Part shown: one piece after another, positions 1-6,866 of the stretch | Layout: every line of letters begins with the position of its first letter | Position numbering within the stretch: position 1 is the first letter of the stretch | Assembly: GCA_947594335.1 (NCBI GenBank) | Contig: CANQEC010000075.1 | Location: 1-10,292 of the forward strand | DNA: 10,292 nt | Direction: 5' to 3' | Origin: an uncultured Lachnospiraceae bacterium | Lineage (GTDB): Bacteria > Bacillota > Clostridia > Lachnospirales > Lachnospiraceae | Position numbers and translations under genes: made by a program | The notes under the pieces: model-generated | Seen by the model: the letters and a program-made list of their open reading frames with translations, nothing else | Database searches by the model: none | Told to the model about the DNA's origin: nothing

Positions 1-1493
1 ACGGCGATATCATGTCCATCTACACGAACGATATCGACACGCTGCGCCAGCTGATCAGCCAGAGTATTCCGCAGATCATCAACAGCTCTTTTACGGTCGT
101 CAGCGTCTTTATCAGCATGGTCATCCTGAGCATTCCTCTGACGATCCTGACGCTTGTCATGGTCGGCGTCGTGCTCATGTGCAGCCGCTACGCCGCGTCC
201 AACAGCGGAAAATACTTCGTGGAACAGCAGAAAAACCTCGGCGCCGTCAACGGCTACATTGAGGAAATGATGAAGGGACAGAAAGTCGTCAAGGTCTTCT
301 GCCATGAAGAAGAGAATATGAAGAAATTCAGGGAACTGAACGACCGGCTCTTTGTCAGCGCGGACCGCGCGAACACGTTCGCAAACTCGCTCGGCCCGAT
401 CAACTCGCAGCTTGGCAACGCCAGCTACGTAATCTGCGCGATCGCCGGCGGCATTCTCGCGCTGAACGGTTTCGGGGGCTTTACGCTCGGAGGTCTCGCA
501 AGCTTTCTGACCTTCAACAAAAGCTTCAGCATGCCGATCAACCAGGTCAGCCAGCAGTTCAATGCCATCGTCATGGCAATGGCGGGCGCGGACCGTATCT
601 TCCGCCTGATGGATGAACCGGTGGAAGTCGATAACGGTTATGTGACGCTTGTCCACGCAAAGGAGGAGCGCGGACAGCTCGTCGAGAGCAACGGCCGCAC
701 CGGACGCTGGGCGTGGAAGCATACCCACCAGGCAGACGGCTCCGTCGAATACAAGGAGCTCAAGGGCGACGTCGTCTTTGACGGCGTGGACTTCGGCTAC
801 ACCGACGACAAGATGGTGCTCCACGATGTGAAGCTCTACGCGACGCCCGGCCAGAAGATCGCGTTCGTCGGCTCCACCGGCGCCGGAAAGACGACGATCA
901 CGAACCTGATCAACCGCTTCTACGACATCCAGGACGGCAAGATCCGCTACGACGGAATCAACGTCAACAAGATTAAAAAAGCGGACCTGCGGCACTCTCT
1001 CGGCATCGTACTCCAGGATACGCATCTGTTCACCGGAACGGTAAAGGAGAATATCCGCTTCGGCAAACTCGACGCGACGGACACGGAAGTCATGGCGGCC
1101 GCGAAGCTTGCGAACGCGGACGGTTTTATCCGCCGTCTGCCGCAGGGCTACGACACCATGCTGACCGGGGACGGCGCGAACCTCAGCCAGGGCCAGCGCC
1201 AGCTTCTCGCGATCGCGCGCGCGGCCATCGCGGATCCGCCGGTTCTGATCCTCGACGAGGCGACCAGCTCCATTGACACGCGAACCGAGCGTATTGTGCA
1301 GGAAGGCATGGATCATCTGATGAGCGGACGCACGACATTCGTCATCGCGCACCGGCTCTCCACCGTGCGGAATTCCGACTGCATCATGGTGCTTGAGCAG
1401 GGACGGATCATCGAGCGCGGAACGCATGAACAGCTGCTCGAGGAGAAAGGAAGATATTACCAGCTTTACACCGGAAATTCGATTACCGCCTGA
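1..1493 (+). CDS. ABC exporter half-transporter, permease plus ATPase (5' partial)
   Basis: This is the C-terminal part of a type IV (type I exporter) ABC half-transporter, which exports a small molecule, peptide or lipid across the cytoplasmic membrane using ATP. The reading frame is open to the window edge (Gly-Asp-Ile before the ATG at 12), so the real start lies upstream; family proteins run about 600 residues and about 495 are visible. Counting from the ATG at 12, transmembrane helices fill roughly residues 20-190. The nucleotide-binding domain follows with Walker A GSTGAGKT (287-294), a Q-loop LQDTHLF, signature LSQGQ (391-395), Walker B VLILDE (411-416, catalytic Glu present) and switch His447. 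A linker of about 50 residues (204-253) separates the two domains, longer than usual. Such genes often come as heterodimer pairs, so a partner may sit just upstream. Substrate unknown. Confidence 0.93.
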   Translation, partial: GDIMSIYTNDIDTLRQLISQSIPQIINSSFTVVSVFISMVILSIPLTILTLVMVGVVLMCSRYAASNSGKYFVEQQKNLGAVNGYIEEMMKGQKVVKVFCHEEENMKKFRELNDRLFVSADRANTFANSLGPINSQLGNASYVICAIAGGILALNGFGGFTLGGLASFLTFNKSFSMPINQVSQQFNAIVMAMAGADRIFRLMDEPVEVDNGYVTLVHAKEERGQLVESNGRTGRWAWKHTHQADGSVEYKELKGDVVFDGVDFGYTDDKMVLHDVKLYATPGQKIAFVGSTGAGKTTITNLINRFYDIQDGKIRYDGINVNKIKKADLRHSLGIVLQDTHLFTGTVKENIRFGKLDATDTEVMAAAKLANADGFIRRLPQGYDTMLTGDGANLSQGQRQLLAIARAAIADPPVLILDEATSSIDTRTERIVQEGMDHLMSGRTTFVIAHRLSTVRNSDCIMVLEQGRIIERGTHEQLLEEKGRYYQLYTGNSITA

Positions 1494-1500
1494 CAGCCCA

Positions 1501-1533
1501 ATCGGGCAGAGGATAATTTTTCCTCTGCCCGAT
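1501..1533 (+). terminator. Hairpin terminator after the ABC exporter, shared with the lon 3' end
   Basis: A perfect 13-bp inverted repeat (ATCGGGCAGAGGA / TCCTCTGCCCGAT) with a 7-nt loop starts 8 bases after the exporter stop codon. The downstream + strand is T-rich (CTTATTTCTTTCC) but has no uninterrupted T-run, so this is a reasonable but not ideal intrinsic terminator. It lies between two convergent genes and may also protect the lon mRNA end. Confidence 0.75.
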
Positions 1534-1576
1534 CTTATTTCTTTCCATTTGGCGCGGCACCTTCCAAAATCACTGT

Positions 1577-3841
1577 CTACAGCAGCAGCTTCAGCACTTC
1601 TGAAACCTTCTTCACCGGAATGATCTCCAGCTTATCCGTGACTTCGGACGGGATATCGTCCAGCTCGGTTTTGTTCTCCGCCGGGATCAGGACCTTGCCG
1701 ATTCCCGCGCGCTGCGCCGCCATCAGCTTCTCCGGAAGCCCTCCGATCGGCATCACACAGCCCCGCAGGGAAACCTCCCCGGTCATCGCATACTCGGTGC
1801 TGACCGGTTTCCCTGTCATCAGGGAAGCCAGCGCCGTCACCAGCGTGATGCCGGCGGAAGGTCCGTCCTTCGGCACCGCTCCGGCCGGGACATGGATGTG
1901 GATATCATGATCCTTGAGCTTTCCGCACGCATCCGGATACAGATCCTTGACTACGCTCAAGGCAATCTGCGCCGACTCCTTCATCACGTCGCCGAGCTGA
2001 CCGGTGATCGTCAGCCTGCCTGAGCCCTTGAGCAGCTTCGTCTCAATAAACAGGATCTCGCCGCCTGCCTGCGTCCAGGCCAGCCCCGTCACCACACCGG
2101 GCATGGCTTCTTTCAGCTTCCTCTCGTGGCTTGACGGCTTCTTTCCAAGATAATCCGGCAGGCTTCTGGCATTTACCGTCAGCATCTTCCCGTCACCTCT
2201 GACAATCCTCACCGCGGCCGCGCGGCAGAGCACATCCATCTGCTTTTTCAGACCGCGCACGCCCGCCTCCATCGTATACTCCTCGATCGCTTTCTGGATC
2301 GCCTTGTCCGTGACCTTCAGATCCGCCGGCCGGATGCCGGTGCTTTCCATCGCCCTCGGCAGCAGATGCTTTTTCGCGATATGGAATTTTTCAACCGCCG
2401 TATAGCCGGGGAACCGGATGACTTCCATTCGGTTCAGCAGCGGCTCCGGGATCGTGTCCGCCGAGTTCGCCGTACAGACAAACAGCACATCGGAGAGATC
2501 ATACGGCACGTTCATGTAATGATCGGTAAAATTATTGTTCTGTTCCGGGTCAAGCACCTCAAGGAGCGCGCTCGCCGGATCTCCGCTGTAATCCCGCGAA
2601 AGCTTGTCGACCTCATCGAGGATCATGACCGGATTCGAGACGCCGCTGCGCTTCATCCCTTCCATGATTCTTCCGGGCATCGCTCCGATGTAGGTTCTGC
2701 GGTGCCCGCGGATCTCCGCCTCGTCCCGCACGCCGCCCAGACTGATCCTTACATATTTGCGGCCGAGCGCTTTGGCGATGCTCTGGCCAATGCTCGTCTT
2801 GCCCGTGCCGGGCGCGCCCACAAACAGCAGGATCGACCCCGCCTGTTTTTTATTCAGAGCCATCACCGCCAGCTGCTGGATGATTCTCTCCTTGACCTTC
2901 TTCAGCCCGAAATGATCCTCGTCAAGGATCTTCTCCGCCTCTGTCAGATCGATCTTCTTAAATTCCTCCTTCTTCCAGGAAAGGCTCGTCACAAAATCCA
3001 GATAATCGTGCAGCATTCCATACTCATGACCGTCCTTGCCCTCCTGCTTCATGCGGTTCAGGACCTTCTGCGCCTCGAGCTTTGCCGTCTCGTTCATGCC
3101 GGATTCTTCGATTTTAATCTCAAAGCCGCGGACATCCGAGACATTCTCCGGATGCATCTCGTCAAGCTGTTTCTGCAGATAATCGATCTGTTTTTTGATT
3201 GCTGCCTCCCGGTACATTTTTTCATTGCGGTCTTTCTCCGCGTTCTGCGCTTCCTCGGTCACCTCCGTCCGCTCAATAAACTCGTGGACGGTCTGTTCGA
3301 TCAGAGCACAGCGCTCACTCTTTGAATCTGTCCCGAGAAACGCGTACTTTTCTTCCGCCGTCAGATCAAGCAGATTGGAGATCGCGCAGATCATCTCATG
3401 CATATTTCTCCAGTGCAGCACATAGCTGCGCGCCCAGACGCCCCACGGAAACTTCTGCACAAACTGCAGCAGCGATGCCCTCAGCCGTTCAAATCTCTGC
3501 CGAAGTTCCTCGTCGGAAATATCCTCGATATCCGGCCGCTCTTCCCCCTCGGCCACAAGCAGCCCGTCCTCTCTTGAAACCTCCAGCACGGAAGATCTCT
3601 CGACCGTTCTGATCTGCAGGCTGCCTTCCTCGTCGATCTTCTCGATCACACCTTTGACCGCGACCGGCATGATATCCCCGGTCGTGATCTCCCCTCCCAC
3701 TTCTTCCTGCCTAAGCATCAGAAACAGGAGTTCACTGCCCGGCTGCAGCTTCTCCCCCGGGATATTCTTATAAATATCCTTTTTAAAGTAGAAGACCACA
3801 TCCGGAAGCAAAATAATATTATAAACAGGAATAACCGTCAT
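1577..3841 (-). CDS. lon: ATP-dependent protease Lon
   Basis: Lon is a cytosolic homo-oligomeric AAA+ serine protease that degrades misfolded and regulatory proteins. The 754-residue protein has the classical order. An N-terminal substrate-recognition domain and coiled-coil region (about 1-300) come first. The AAA+ module follows with Walker A GAPGTGKT (342-349) and Walker B Asp409-Glu410. The protease domain has catalytic Ser662 in PKDGPSAG and Lys705 in GGLPEK; the 43-residue spacing equals that of E. coli Ser679/Lys722. The start at 3841 is chosen because AAGGAGG lies 5-6 bases upstream; a GTG-initiated extension to 3880 is open but lacks a good ribosome binding site. The protein is slightly shorter than E. 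coli Lon (784 aa), mostly in the N-terminal half. Its promoter overlaps a CIRCE element, so HrcA heat-shock control is likely. No motif is missing. Confidence 0.97.
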   Translation of the reverse strand: MTVIPVYNIILLPDVVFYFKKDIYKNIPGEKLQPGSELLFLMLRQEEVGGEITTGDIMPVAVKGVIEKIDEEGSLQIRTVERSSVLEVSREDGLLVAEGEERPDIEDISDEELRQRFERLRASLLQFVQKFPWGVWARSYVLHWRNMHEMICAISNLLDLTAEEKYAFLGTDSKSERCALIEQTVHEFIERTEVTEEAQNAEKDRNEKMYREAAIKKQIDYLQKQLDEMHPENVSDVRGFEIKIEESGMNETAKLEAQKVLNRMKQEGKDGHEYGMLHDYLDFVTSLSWKKEEFKKIDLTEAEKILDEDHFGLKKVKERIIQQLAVMALNKKQAGSILLFVGAPGTGKTSIGQSIAKALGRKYVRISLGGVRDEAEIRGHRRTYIGAMPGRIMEGMKRSGVSNPVMILDEVDKLSRDYSGDPASALLEVLDPEQNNNFTDHYMNVPYDLSDVLFVCTANSADTIPEPLLNRMEVIRFPGYTAVEKFHIAKKHLLPRAMESTGIRPADLKVTDKAIQKAIEEYTMEAGVRGLKKQMDVLCRAAAVRIVRGDGKMLTVNARSLPDYLGKKPSSHERKLKEAMPGVVTGLAWTQAGGEILFIETKLLKGSGRLTITGQLGDVMKESAQIALSVVKDLYPDACGKLKDHDIHIHVPAGAVPKDGPSAGITLVTALASLMTGKPVSTEYAMTGEVSLRGCVMPIGGLPEKLMAAQRAGIGKVLIPAENKTELDDIPSEVTDKLEIIPVKKVSEVLKLLL

Positions 3842-3945
3842 AAAACCCTCCTTCGTTTTAAACCCCTCTTCTGTTCCCACGCGGCGGTCCGAAACTCCCG
3901 GACAGATTTGTCCGCCGATACGGATGCCGCAATATGTTCATGTGT

Positions 3946-3975
3946 AATATAATACATGATTGTTAGCACTGTCAA
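3946..3975 (-). promoter_or_regulatory. Sigma-A promoter of lon
   Basis: On the minus strand a perfect -35 TTGACA (3970-3975) is followed after 18 bp by TATATT (3946-3951), or after 17 bp by TTATAT. The predicted transcript starts near 3939 and has a leader of about 100 nt containing a small perfect hairpin (3899-3914, CGGACA/TGTCCG). The -35 box lies inside the CIRCE element, so repressor binding would block polymerase. Confidence 0.85.
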
Positions 3976-3989
3976 GAGGTGAGTGCTAA
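3963..3989. promoter_or_regulatory. CIRCE operator (HrcA binding site)
   Basis: The sequence reads TTAGCACTG-N9-GAGTGCTAA, which matches the CIRCE consensus TTAGCACTC-N9-GAGTGCTAA at 17 of 18 arm positions with the exact 9-bp spacer. CIRCE is bound by the heat-shock repressor HrcA and normally stands before groESL and the hrcA-grpE-dnaK-dnaJ operon. Here the only nearby promoter is that of lon. Confidence 0.9.
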
Positions 3990-3999
3990 TTATTTTGCG

Positions 4000-4026
4000 A
4001 AAAATTTGTGAAGTCCAAACTTCACA
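4000..4026 (-). terminator. Intrinsic terminator downstream of the yerC-like gene
   Basis: A perfect 8-bp inverted repeat (TGTGAAGT / ACTTCACA, 4007-4026) with a 4-nt loop is followed on the minus strand by AATTTTT. Orientation and U-tract fit termination of transcripts from the yerC-like gene before they reach the CIRCE element and the lon promoter. Confidence 0.72.
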
Positions 4027-4048
4027 TGAAACACGCTTTTATGATTTT

Positions 4049-4073
4049 CCCGGCGCGGTTTTTCCGCGCCGGG
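4049..4073. other. GC-rich perfect hairpin 3' of the yerC-like gene
   Basis: A 10-bp perfect inverted repeat CCCGGCGCGG / CCGCGCCGGG flanks a 5-nt T (plus strand) or A (minus strand) loop. It begins 14 bases after the yerC-like stop codon. No U-tract follows on either strand, so alone it is a poor intrinsic terminator; it may stabilise the mRNA 3' end or work together with the terminator at 4000-4026. A 14-bp palindrome, GAATTTTAAAATTC (4083-4096), overlaps the stop codon. Confidence 0.55.
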
Positions 4074-4087
4074 TTCTCCCTGGAATT

Positions 4088-4399
4088 TTAAAATTCTCCA
4101 TCCTGCCGTTCCTTCAGCCGCTCAAACACCATCGCATAGCCGTCGTTCCCGTAATTCAGGGAGCGGTTCACGCGGCTGATCGTCGCGGTGGAAGCTCCCG
4201 TCTTCTCCGCGATCTCCAGATATGTTTTTTTCTCGGTCAGCATTCTCGCCACTTCGAATCTCTGAGAAAGAGAAAGCAGCTCGTTTACTGTACACACATC
4301 CTCAAAAAACAGATAGCACTCTTCTTTATTTTCCAGACACATAACCGCCTCAAATAAAGCATCGACAGCTTCCGTCCTTATTTTTTTACTCATACGCAT
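4088..4399 (-). CDS. YerC/YecD-family TrpR-like DNA-binding regulator
   Basis: This small cytosolic helix-turn-helix protein (103 aa) is of the TrpR-like YerC/YecD family. It carries the family hallmark stretch with ENKEEC..FFEDVCTVNEL..LSQRFEVARML (residues 23-54), followed by a helix-turn-helix at about 58-80 (TYLEIAEKTGASTATISRV) and a conserved LNYGNDGY segment. Members resemble Trp repressor in fold, but most have no experimentally known ligand, and tryptophan control should not be assumed. Two starts are possible: ATG 4399 (AGGA 6 nt upstream) or ATG 4393 (AAGG 8 nt upstream); they differ by two residues. The gene has its own promoter and an unusual leader hairpin and lies downstream of the PHP phosphatase on the same strand, so read-through from that gene is possible. 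Confidence 0.88.
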   Translation of the reverse strand: MRMSKKIRTEAVDALFEAVMCLENKEECYLFFEDVCTVNELLSLSQRFEVARMLTEKKTYLEIAEKTGASTATISRVNRSLNYGNDGYAMVFERLKERQDGEF

Positions 4400-4423
4400 A
4401 TCCTTTCCTGGCTTGCCAAAATT

Positions 4424-4472
4424 CTGTATGGGTCCGACACAGGGGACGACTCTTCCCGCGGACCCGATACAG
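4424..4472 (-). promoter_or_regulatory. Long hairpin in the yerC-like leader
   Basis: CTGTATGGGTCCG (4424-4436) pairs with CGGACCCgATACAG (4459-4472), giving 13 bp with a single bulged base; the loop can form a further GGGA/TCCC stem. On the minus strand it is followed by AATTTT and lies between the predicted promoter and the ribosome binding site. It could be an operator for the TrpR-like protein itself, an attenuator, or a terminator for the upstream PHP gene. The short T-run makes strong termination uncertain. Confidence 0.55.
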
Positions 4473-4489
4473 CCTCCGTTCCACTTCTT

Positions 4490-4518
4490 ATCTTAACATG
4501 GTAACGCGTCAGTGTAAA
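4490..4518 (-). promoter_or_regulatory. Predicted sigma-A promoter of the yerC-like gene
   Basis: On the minus strand TTTACA (4513-4518, 5/6 match) is followed after 17 bp by TAAGAT (4490-4495, 4/6 match). It lies in the 124-bp gap after the PHP gene stop codon. Strength is judged moderate; the transcript would carry the hairpin at 4424-4472. Confidence 0.6.
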
Positions 4519-4523
4519 TACAT

Positions 4524-5246
4524 TTATATATTTTTAAATCGATTGATGTATTTTTTATATTCACTTACAGAGCGGTTCACGATCAGCTCTTCGGGAAATC
4601 CGGCCTCCTCGATCAGGCGGCTGCTGTAACTGCAGTTTCCGATATCCCCCTCCCAGTGCGCGTCGCTGTTCAGGATCACCGGAACCTCCAGTCGGCTGCA
4701 CAGTTCAAGCATGATCAGATAATTTTCCCTCGAATTCTGCCTGCGGTTCAGCGGACTCATCGACGTATTGTTGACCTCAAGCAGCACCTGATATTCTTTC
4801 GCCGCGCGCACAACCTCCTCATAATCGAGCGGAAATCTTCCGTCATCCGGATGTCCGATGATATTCACATATGGATTCTTCATCGCTCCGATCACCGCCG
4901 CCGTGTTTTCTTTCCGGCTTCCCGGCCGGATACAGGGCAGATGCTGGCTGACGATCACGACGTCCATCTCGCGCAGCAGCTTCTCCGGCATGTCGATCTT
5001 CCCGTCATAATCCATAATATTGGCCTCCGTGCCGAACATTACCTCAATTCCGGCCATCCGGCGGCTTAAAACCTTCAGATTTGTAAAATGATATTTGTGG
5101 CAGGTCCCCGGCATCGCAATCCCGTGCTCCGTGATGCCAAGCAGTTCCAGCCCCTTGTCCGCGGCGGCCTGCACCATCTCCTTCATCGTATTATATGCGT
5201 GTCCGCTCGCAATCGTATGTGTATGGGAATCCAGAACATATTTCAT
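4524..5246 (-). CDS. YcdX-type PHP-domain metal-dependent phosphatase
   Basis: This predicted cytosolic phosphoesterase (240 aa) of the PHP superfamily is close to E. coli YcdX, which binds three zinc ions and hydrolyses phosphate monoesters; the physiological substrate is not known. All nine YcdX metal ligands have counterparts, generally displaced by only one residue: His8 and His10 (DSHTHT), His16, His41 (TEHG), Glu74 (GTEANI), His102 (SQHLP), His132 (GHPDD), Asp195 and His197 (SDAHW). The active site therefore appears complete and the length is normal for the family. The ATG at 5246 is chosen because GGAGGTGA lies about 8 bases upstream; a GTG at 5258 overlaps that site and is unlikely. 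It has a near-consensus promoter of its own and is divergent from the chromate transporter operon. Confidence 0.93.
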   Translation of the reverse strand: MKYVLDSHTHTIASGHAYNTMKEMVQAAADKGLELLGITEHGIAMPGTCHKYHFTNLKVLSRRMAGIEVMFGTEANIMDYDGKIDMPEKLLREMDVVIVSQHLPCIRPGSRKENTAAVIGAMKNPYVNIIGHPDDGRFPLDYEEVVRAAKEYQVLLEVNNTSMSPLNRRQNSRENYLIMLELCSRLEVPVILNSDAHWEGDIGNCSYSSRLIEEAGFPEELIVNRSVSEYKKYINRFKNI

Positions 5247-5275
5247 AAGAAGCTTCACCTCCGTTTATGAACCGC

Positions 5276-5305
5276 ATTATATAATGAAAGTTCCGGCAAT
5301 GTCAA
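5276..5305 (-). promoter_or_regulatory. Strong sigma-A promoter of the PHP phosphatase gene
   Basis: On the minus strand both boxes are perfect: TTGACA (5300-5305) and TATAAT (5276-5281), separated by 18 bp. The start of the transcript would be near 5269, giving a short leader of about 22 nt before the ATG at 5246. Confidence 0.88.
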
Positions 5306-5371
5306 CTCCCGCGCCATTTTCGCGCCGCAGCGGTTTTTGTCCGGCATTAACATAACAGTCTTCTTTCAGGC

Positions 5372-5400
5372 TTGCGAAAAATGCCTTTTTATTATAGAAT
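5372..5400 (+). promoter_or_regulatory. Predicted promoter of the chromate transporter pair
   Basis: TTGCGA (5372-5377, 4/6 match to the -35 consensus) is followed after 17 bp by TAGAAT (5395-5400, 5/6 match). It lies about 50 bp before the first transporter start and about 65 bp from the divergent PHP promoter. No clear operator palindrome was seen beside it. Confidence 0.6.
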
Positions 5401-5452
5401 CAATAGCAGTCTGTTCCCAATCAAAACAGCAGAAAGGAGTCTTAATCTGGAA

Positions 5453-6007
5453 ATGAAAGATCTGATCAACCTGTTCTTTGTTTTCGCTCAGATTGGAGTC
5501 ACTACGTTCGGCGGAGGGTACGCCATGCTTCCGATCCTTCAGCGTGAAATCGTGGACAAACGCCACTGGGCCACCGAAAACGAACTGATGGATTACTATG
5601 CGATCGGCCAGTGTACCCCCGGTATCATCGCCGTGAACACCGCAACGTTTATCGGCTACCGCCAGTTCGGCATCATCGGTGGCTTCATCGCTACCTTCGG
5701 CCTGGTCGCGCCGTCCATCATCATCATCACAACAATCGCTTTGTTCCTCACAAATTTTGCCGAACTTGCCGTTGTAAAACACGCATTCGCCGGGATCCGT
5801 GTCTGCGTCTGTGTGCTGATCCTGGATTCGGTCATCAAACTCGGCAAAAAATCGATCATTGACAACCGATGCCTGCTCATCTTTCTTGTGATACTCGGCC
5901 TGTCGCTTCTGACGCCGGTTCCCCCGGCGGCTCTGATTATAATCGCGGGACTTGCCGGCTTCCTGCTGAAACCGGACGCAAAAGGAAAAGAGGTGAATAA
6001 ATCATGA
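5453..6007 (+). CDS. Chromate transporter family protein, first half-size subunit
   Basis: This integral membrane protein (184 aa) of the chromate ion transporter (CHR) family is a single-domain (short-chain) form; such proteins are usually encoded in pairs that together correspond to the two halves of full-length ChrA. It begins with the family N-terminal motif (FFVFAQIGVTTFGGGYAMLP, about residues 8-27). Next are the conserved segment GQCTPGIIAVNTATFIGY (52-69), where the usual PGP is PGI, and the APSIII helix (86-91). Hydrophobic segments continue to residue 172. Start choice is uncertain: ATG 5453 lies 13 nt after AAAGGAG, longer than ideal, and an in-frame CTG at 5447 would be better spaced; an upstream extension would overlap the promoter. 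The last 4 bases overlap the next gene. Transport of chromate or sulfate is a family inference; the true substrate here is unknown. Confidence 0.88.
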   Translation: MKDLINLFFVFAQIGVTTFGGGYAMLPILQREIVDKRHWATENELMDYYAIGQCTPGIIAVNTATFIGYRQFGIIGGFIATFGLVAPSIIIITTIALFLTNFAELAVVKHAFAGIRVCVCVLILDSVIKLGKKSIIDNRCLLIFLVILGLSLLTPVPPAALIIIAGLAGFLLKPDAKGKEVNKS

Positions 6008-6567
6008 TCTGTCTGCAGCTTTTCTGGGAATTTTTCAAAACAGGGCTGTTCGCGGTCGGAGGCGGACTTGCCACTCTGCCCTTCCTGTACGATATTTCCG
6101 CATCGACAGGCTGGTTTACAACGCAGGATATTGCCGATCTGATCGCTGTGTCGGAATCCACGCCGGGACCGCTCGGGGTCAACATGGCCACCTATGTCGG
6201 GTTCAAAACGACCGGTCTGTTCGGCGGAATCATAACCACATTCGGTCTGATCCTTCCGTCCATCATCATCATTATCCTTATTTCAAAAATACTGGACAAA
6301 TTTAAGGAGTCCGCTCTCGTCCAGAGAATCTTCTACGGCCTGCGCCCGGCTTCGACGGCGCTGATCGCGGCGGCCGGACTCGGCGTTGCCCGGATCGCTC
6401 TTTTAAAAACCGACGTTTTTGAAAAGACCGGTTCCTGGACCGATCTTCTCAACTGGAAATGCGCCCTGCTCGCGGTGCTTATTTATATCGGGCTGAAAAA
6501 ATTCAAAAAACATCCGGTACTGTATATCGCGGTGGCCGCGGCGGCCGGAATCATTTTCCAGTTATAA
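6004..6567 (+). CDS. Chromate transporter family protein, second half-size subunit
   Basis: This is the partner subunit (187 aa) of the preceding gene, with the same CHR fold. Landmarks are FFKTGLFAVGGGLATLP (10-26), the conserved ESTPGPLGVNMATYVGF (51-67), which keeps the canonical PGP that the first subunit lacks, and a LPSIIIIILIS helix (84-94). Further hydrophobic helices lie at about 115-132 and 153-187. The ATG overlaps the upstream TGA (ATGA), and GAGGTG lies 8 bases before the start, so translational coupling is likely. The two proteins probably act as a heterodimer in the cytoplasmic membrane, exporting an oxyanion such as chromate by family analogy. The operon ends here, ahead of tandem hairpins. 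Confidence 0.9.
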   Translation: MICLQLFWEFFKTGLFAVGGGLATLPFLYDISASTGWFTTQDIADLIAVSESTPGPLGVNMATYVGFKTTGLFGGIITTFGLILPSIIIIILISKILDKFKESALVQRIFYGLRPASTALIAAAGLGVARIALLKTDVFEKTGSWTDLLNWKCALLAVLIYIGLKKFKKHPVLYIAVAAAAGIIFQL

Positions 6568-6603
6568 AAAACGCCTGTTAAAAATTTTCTCTGTAAAACC
6601 ATG

Positions 6604-6646
6604 CCGGAATCGGGCAGAAGGAAAATTGTCTCCTGACTGATTCCGG
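6604..6646. other. Imperfect hairpin in the 3' region of the chromate operon
   Basis: CCGGAATC (6604-6611) pairs with GATTCCGG (6639-6646), extended by CAG/CTG after a 3x3 internal loop. It directly precedes the bidirectional terminator and has no T-run of its own. It probably forms part of the operon's 3' end structure. Confidence 0.45.
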
Positions 6647-6652
6647 ATATTT

Positions 6653-6698
6653 AAAAGGTCATGCAGTCCCGTCCATACATGGGATTCATGACCTTTTT
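6653..6698. terminator. Bidirectional intrinsic terminator
   Basis: AAAAGGTCATG (6653-6663) pairs with CATGACCTTTT (6687-6697), continued by AGTCCC/GGGATT inside after one bulged base. The T-run follows on the plus strand (CTTTTT) and CTTTTAAAT on the minus strand. It lies between the + chromate operon and the - metal ATPase operon and fits termination from both sides. Confidence 0.85.
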
Positions 6699-6772
6699 AT
6701 ACACTGATGTTGGGGGCAATAGATGCCGGACAGATTGTTTCGTGCTTCTCTGTCTTCGCTCCGCTCCGGTCG

Positions 6773-6846
6773 GTGCTGGACGAGCGTCACTGGCGCTCAG
6801 CACATCACAATCCTGCCCAGGATTCAGAAATCGAATCCTGCGCAGG
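6773..6846. repeat. Two-hairpin non-coding element, possible dispersed repeat or 3' UTR structure
   Basis: Two strong hairpins stand side by side. The first pairs GTGCT-GAGCG (6773-6777, 6782-6786) with CGCTC-AGCAC (6794-6803), leaving a 4-nt bulge. The second pairs CCTGCcCAGGATTC (6812-6825) with GAATCCTGcGCAGG (6833-6846), 13 bp with one C-C mismatch. The stretch 6699-6866 shows no convincing gene: the open frames through it have no ribosome binding site and run across the terminator. It would be transcribed as the 3' end of the metal operon. The form resembles REP/BIME-like intergenic repeats or a small structured RNA; only one copy is visible here. Confidence 0.45.
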
Positions 6847-6866
6847 CGCACAGACCTGAGATCCGG

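Noticed and set aside
2366..3325. Long + strand open frame (319 codons) opposite lon
   Set aside because: It is antisense to a complete Lon protein, with no start signal and low-complexity basic composition.
3842..3880. GTG-initiated N-terminal extension of Lon by 13 residues
   Set aside because: No Shine-Dalgarno site precedes the GTG, whereas AAGGAGG is ideally placed for the ATG at 3841, and the extension would contain that site.
5281..5452. Riboswitch or T-box between the divergent PHP and chromate genes
   Set aside because: The space is filled by two promoters and a short leader; I found no conserved riboswitch core or long stem.
5366..5880. Minus-strand frames opposite the first chromate transporter gene
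   Set aside because: Composition (Asp/His runs from ATC repeats) is that of a shadow; the + strand frame has clear CHR family motifs.
6651..6851. 66-codon minus-strand frame after the metal operon
   Set aside because: It runs through the bidirectional terminator and both hairpins and has no ribosome binding site; the hairpin structure explains the sequence better than a protein does.
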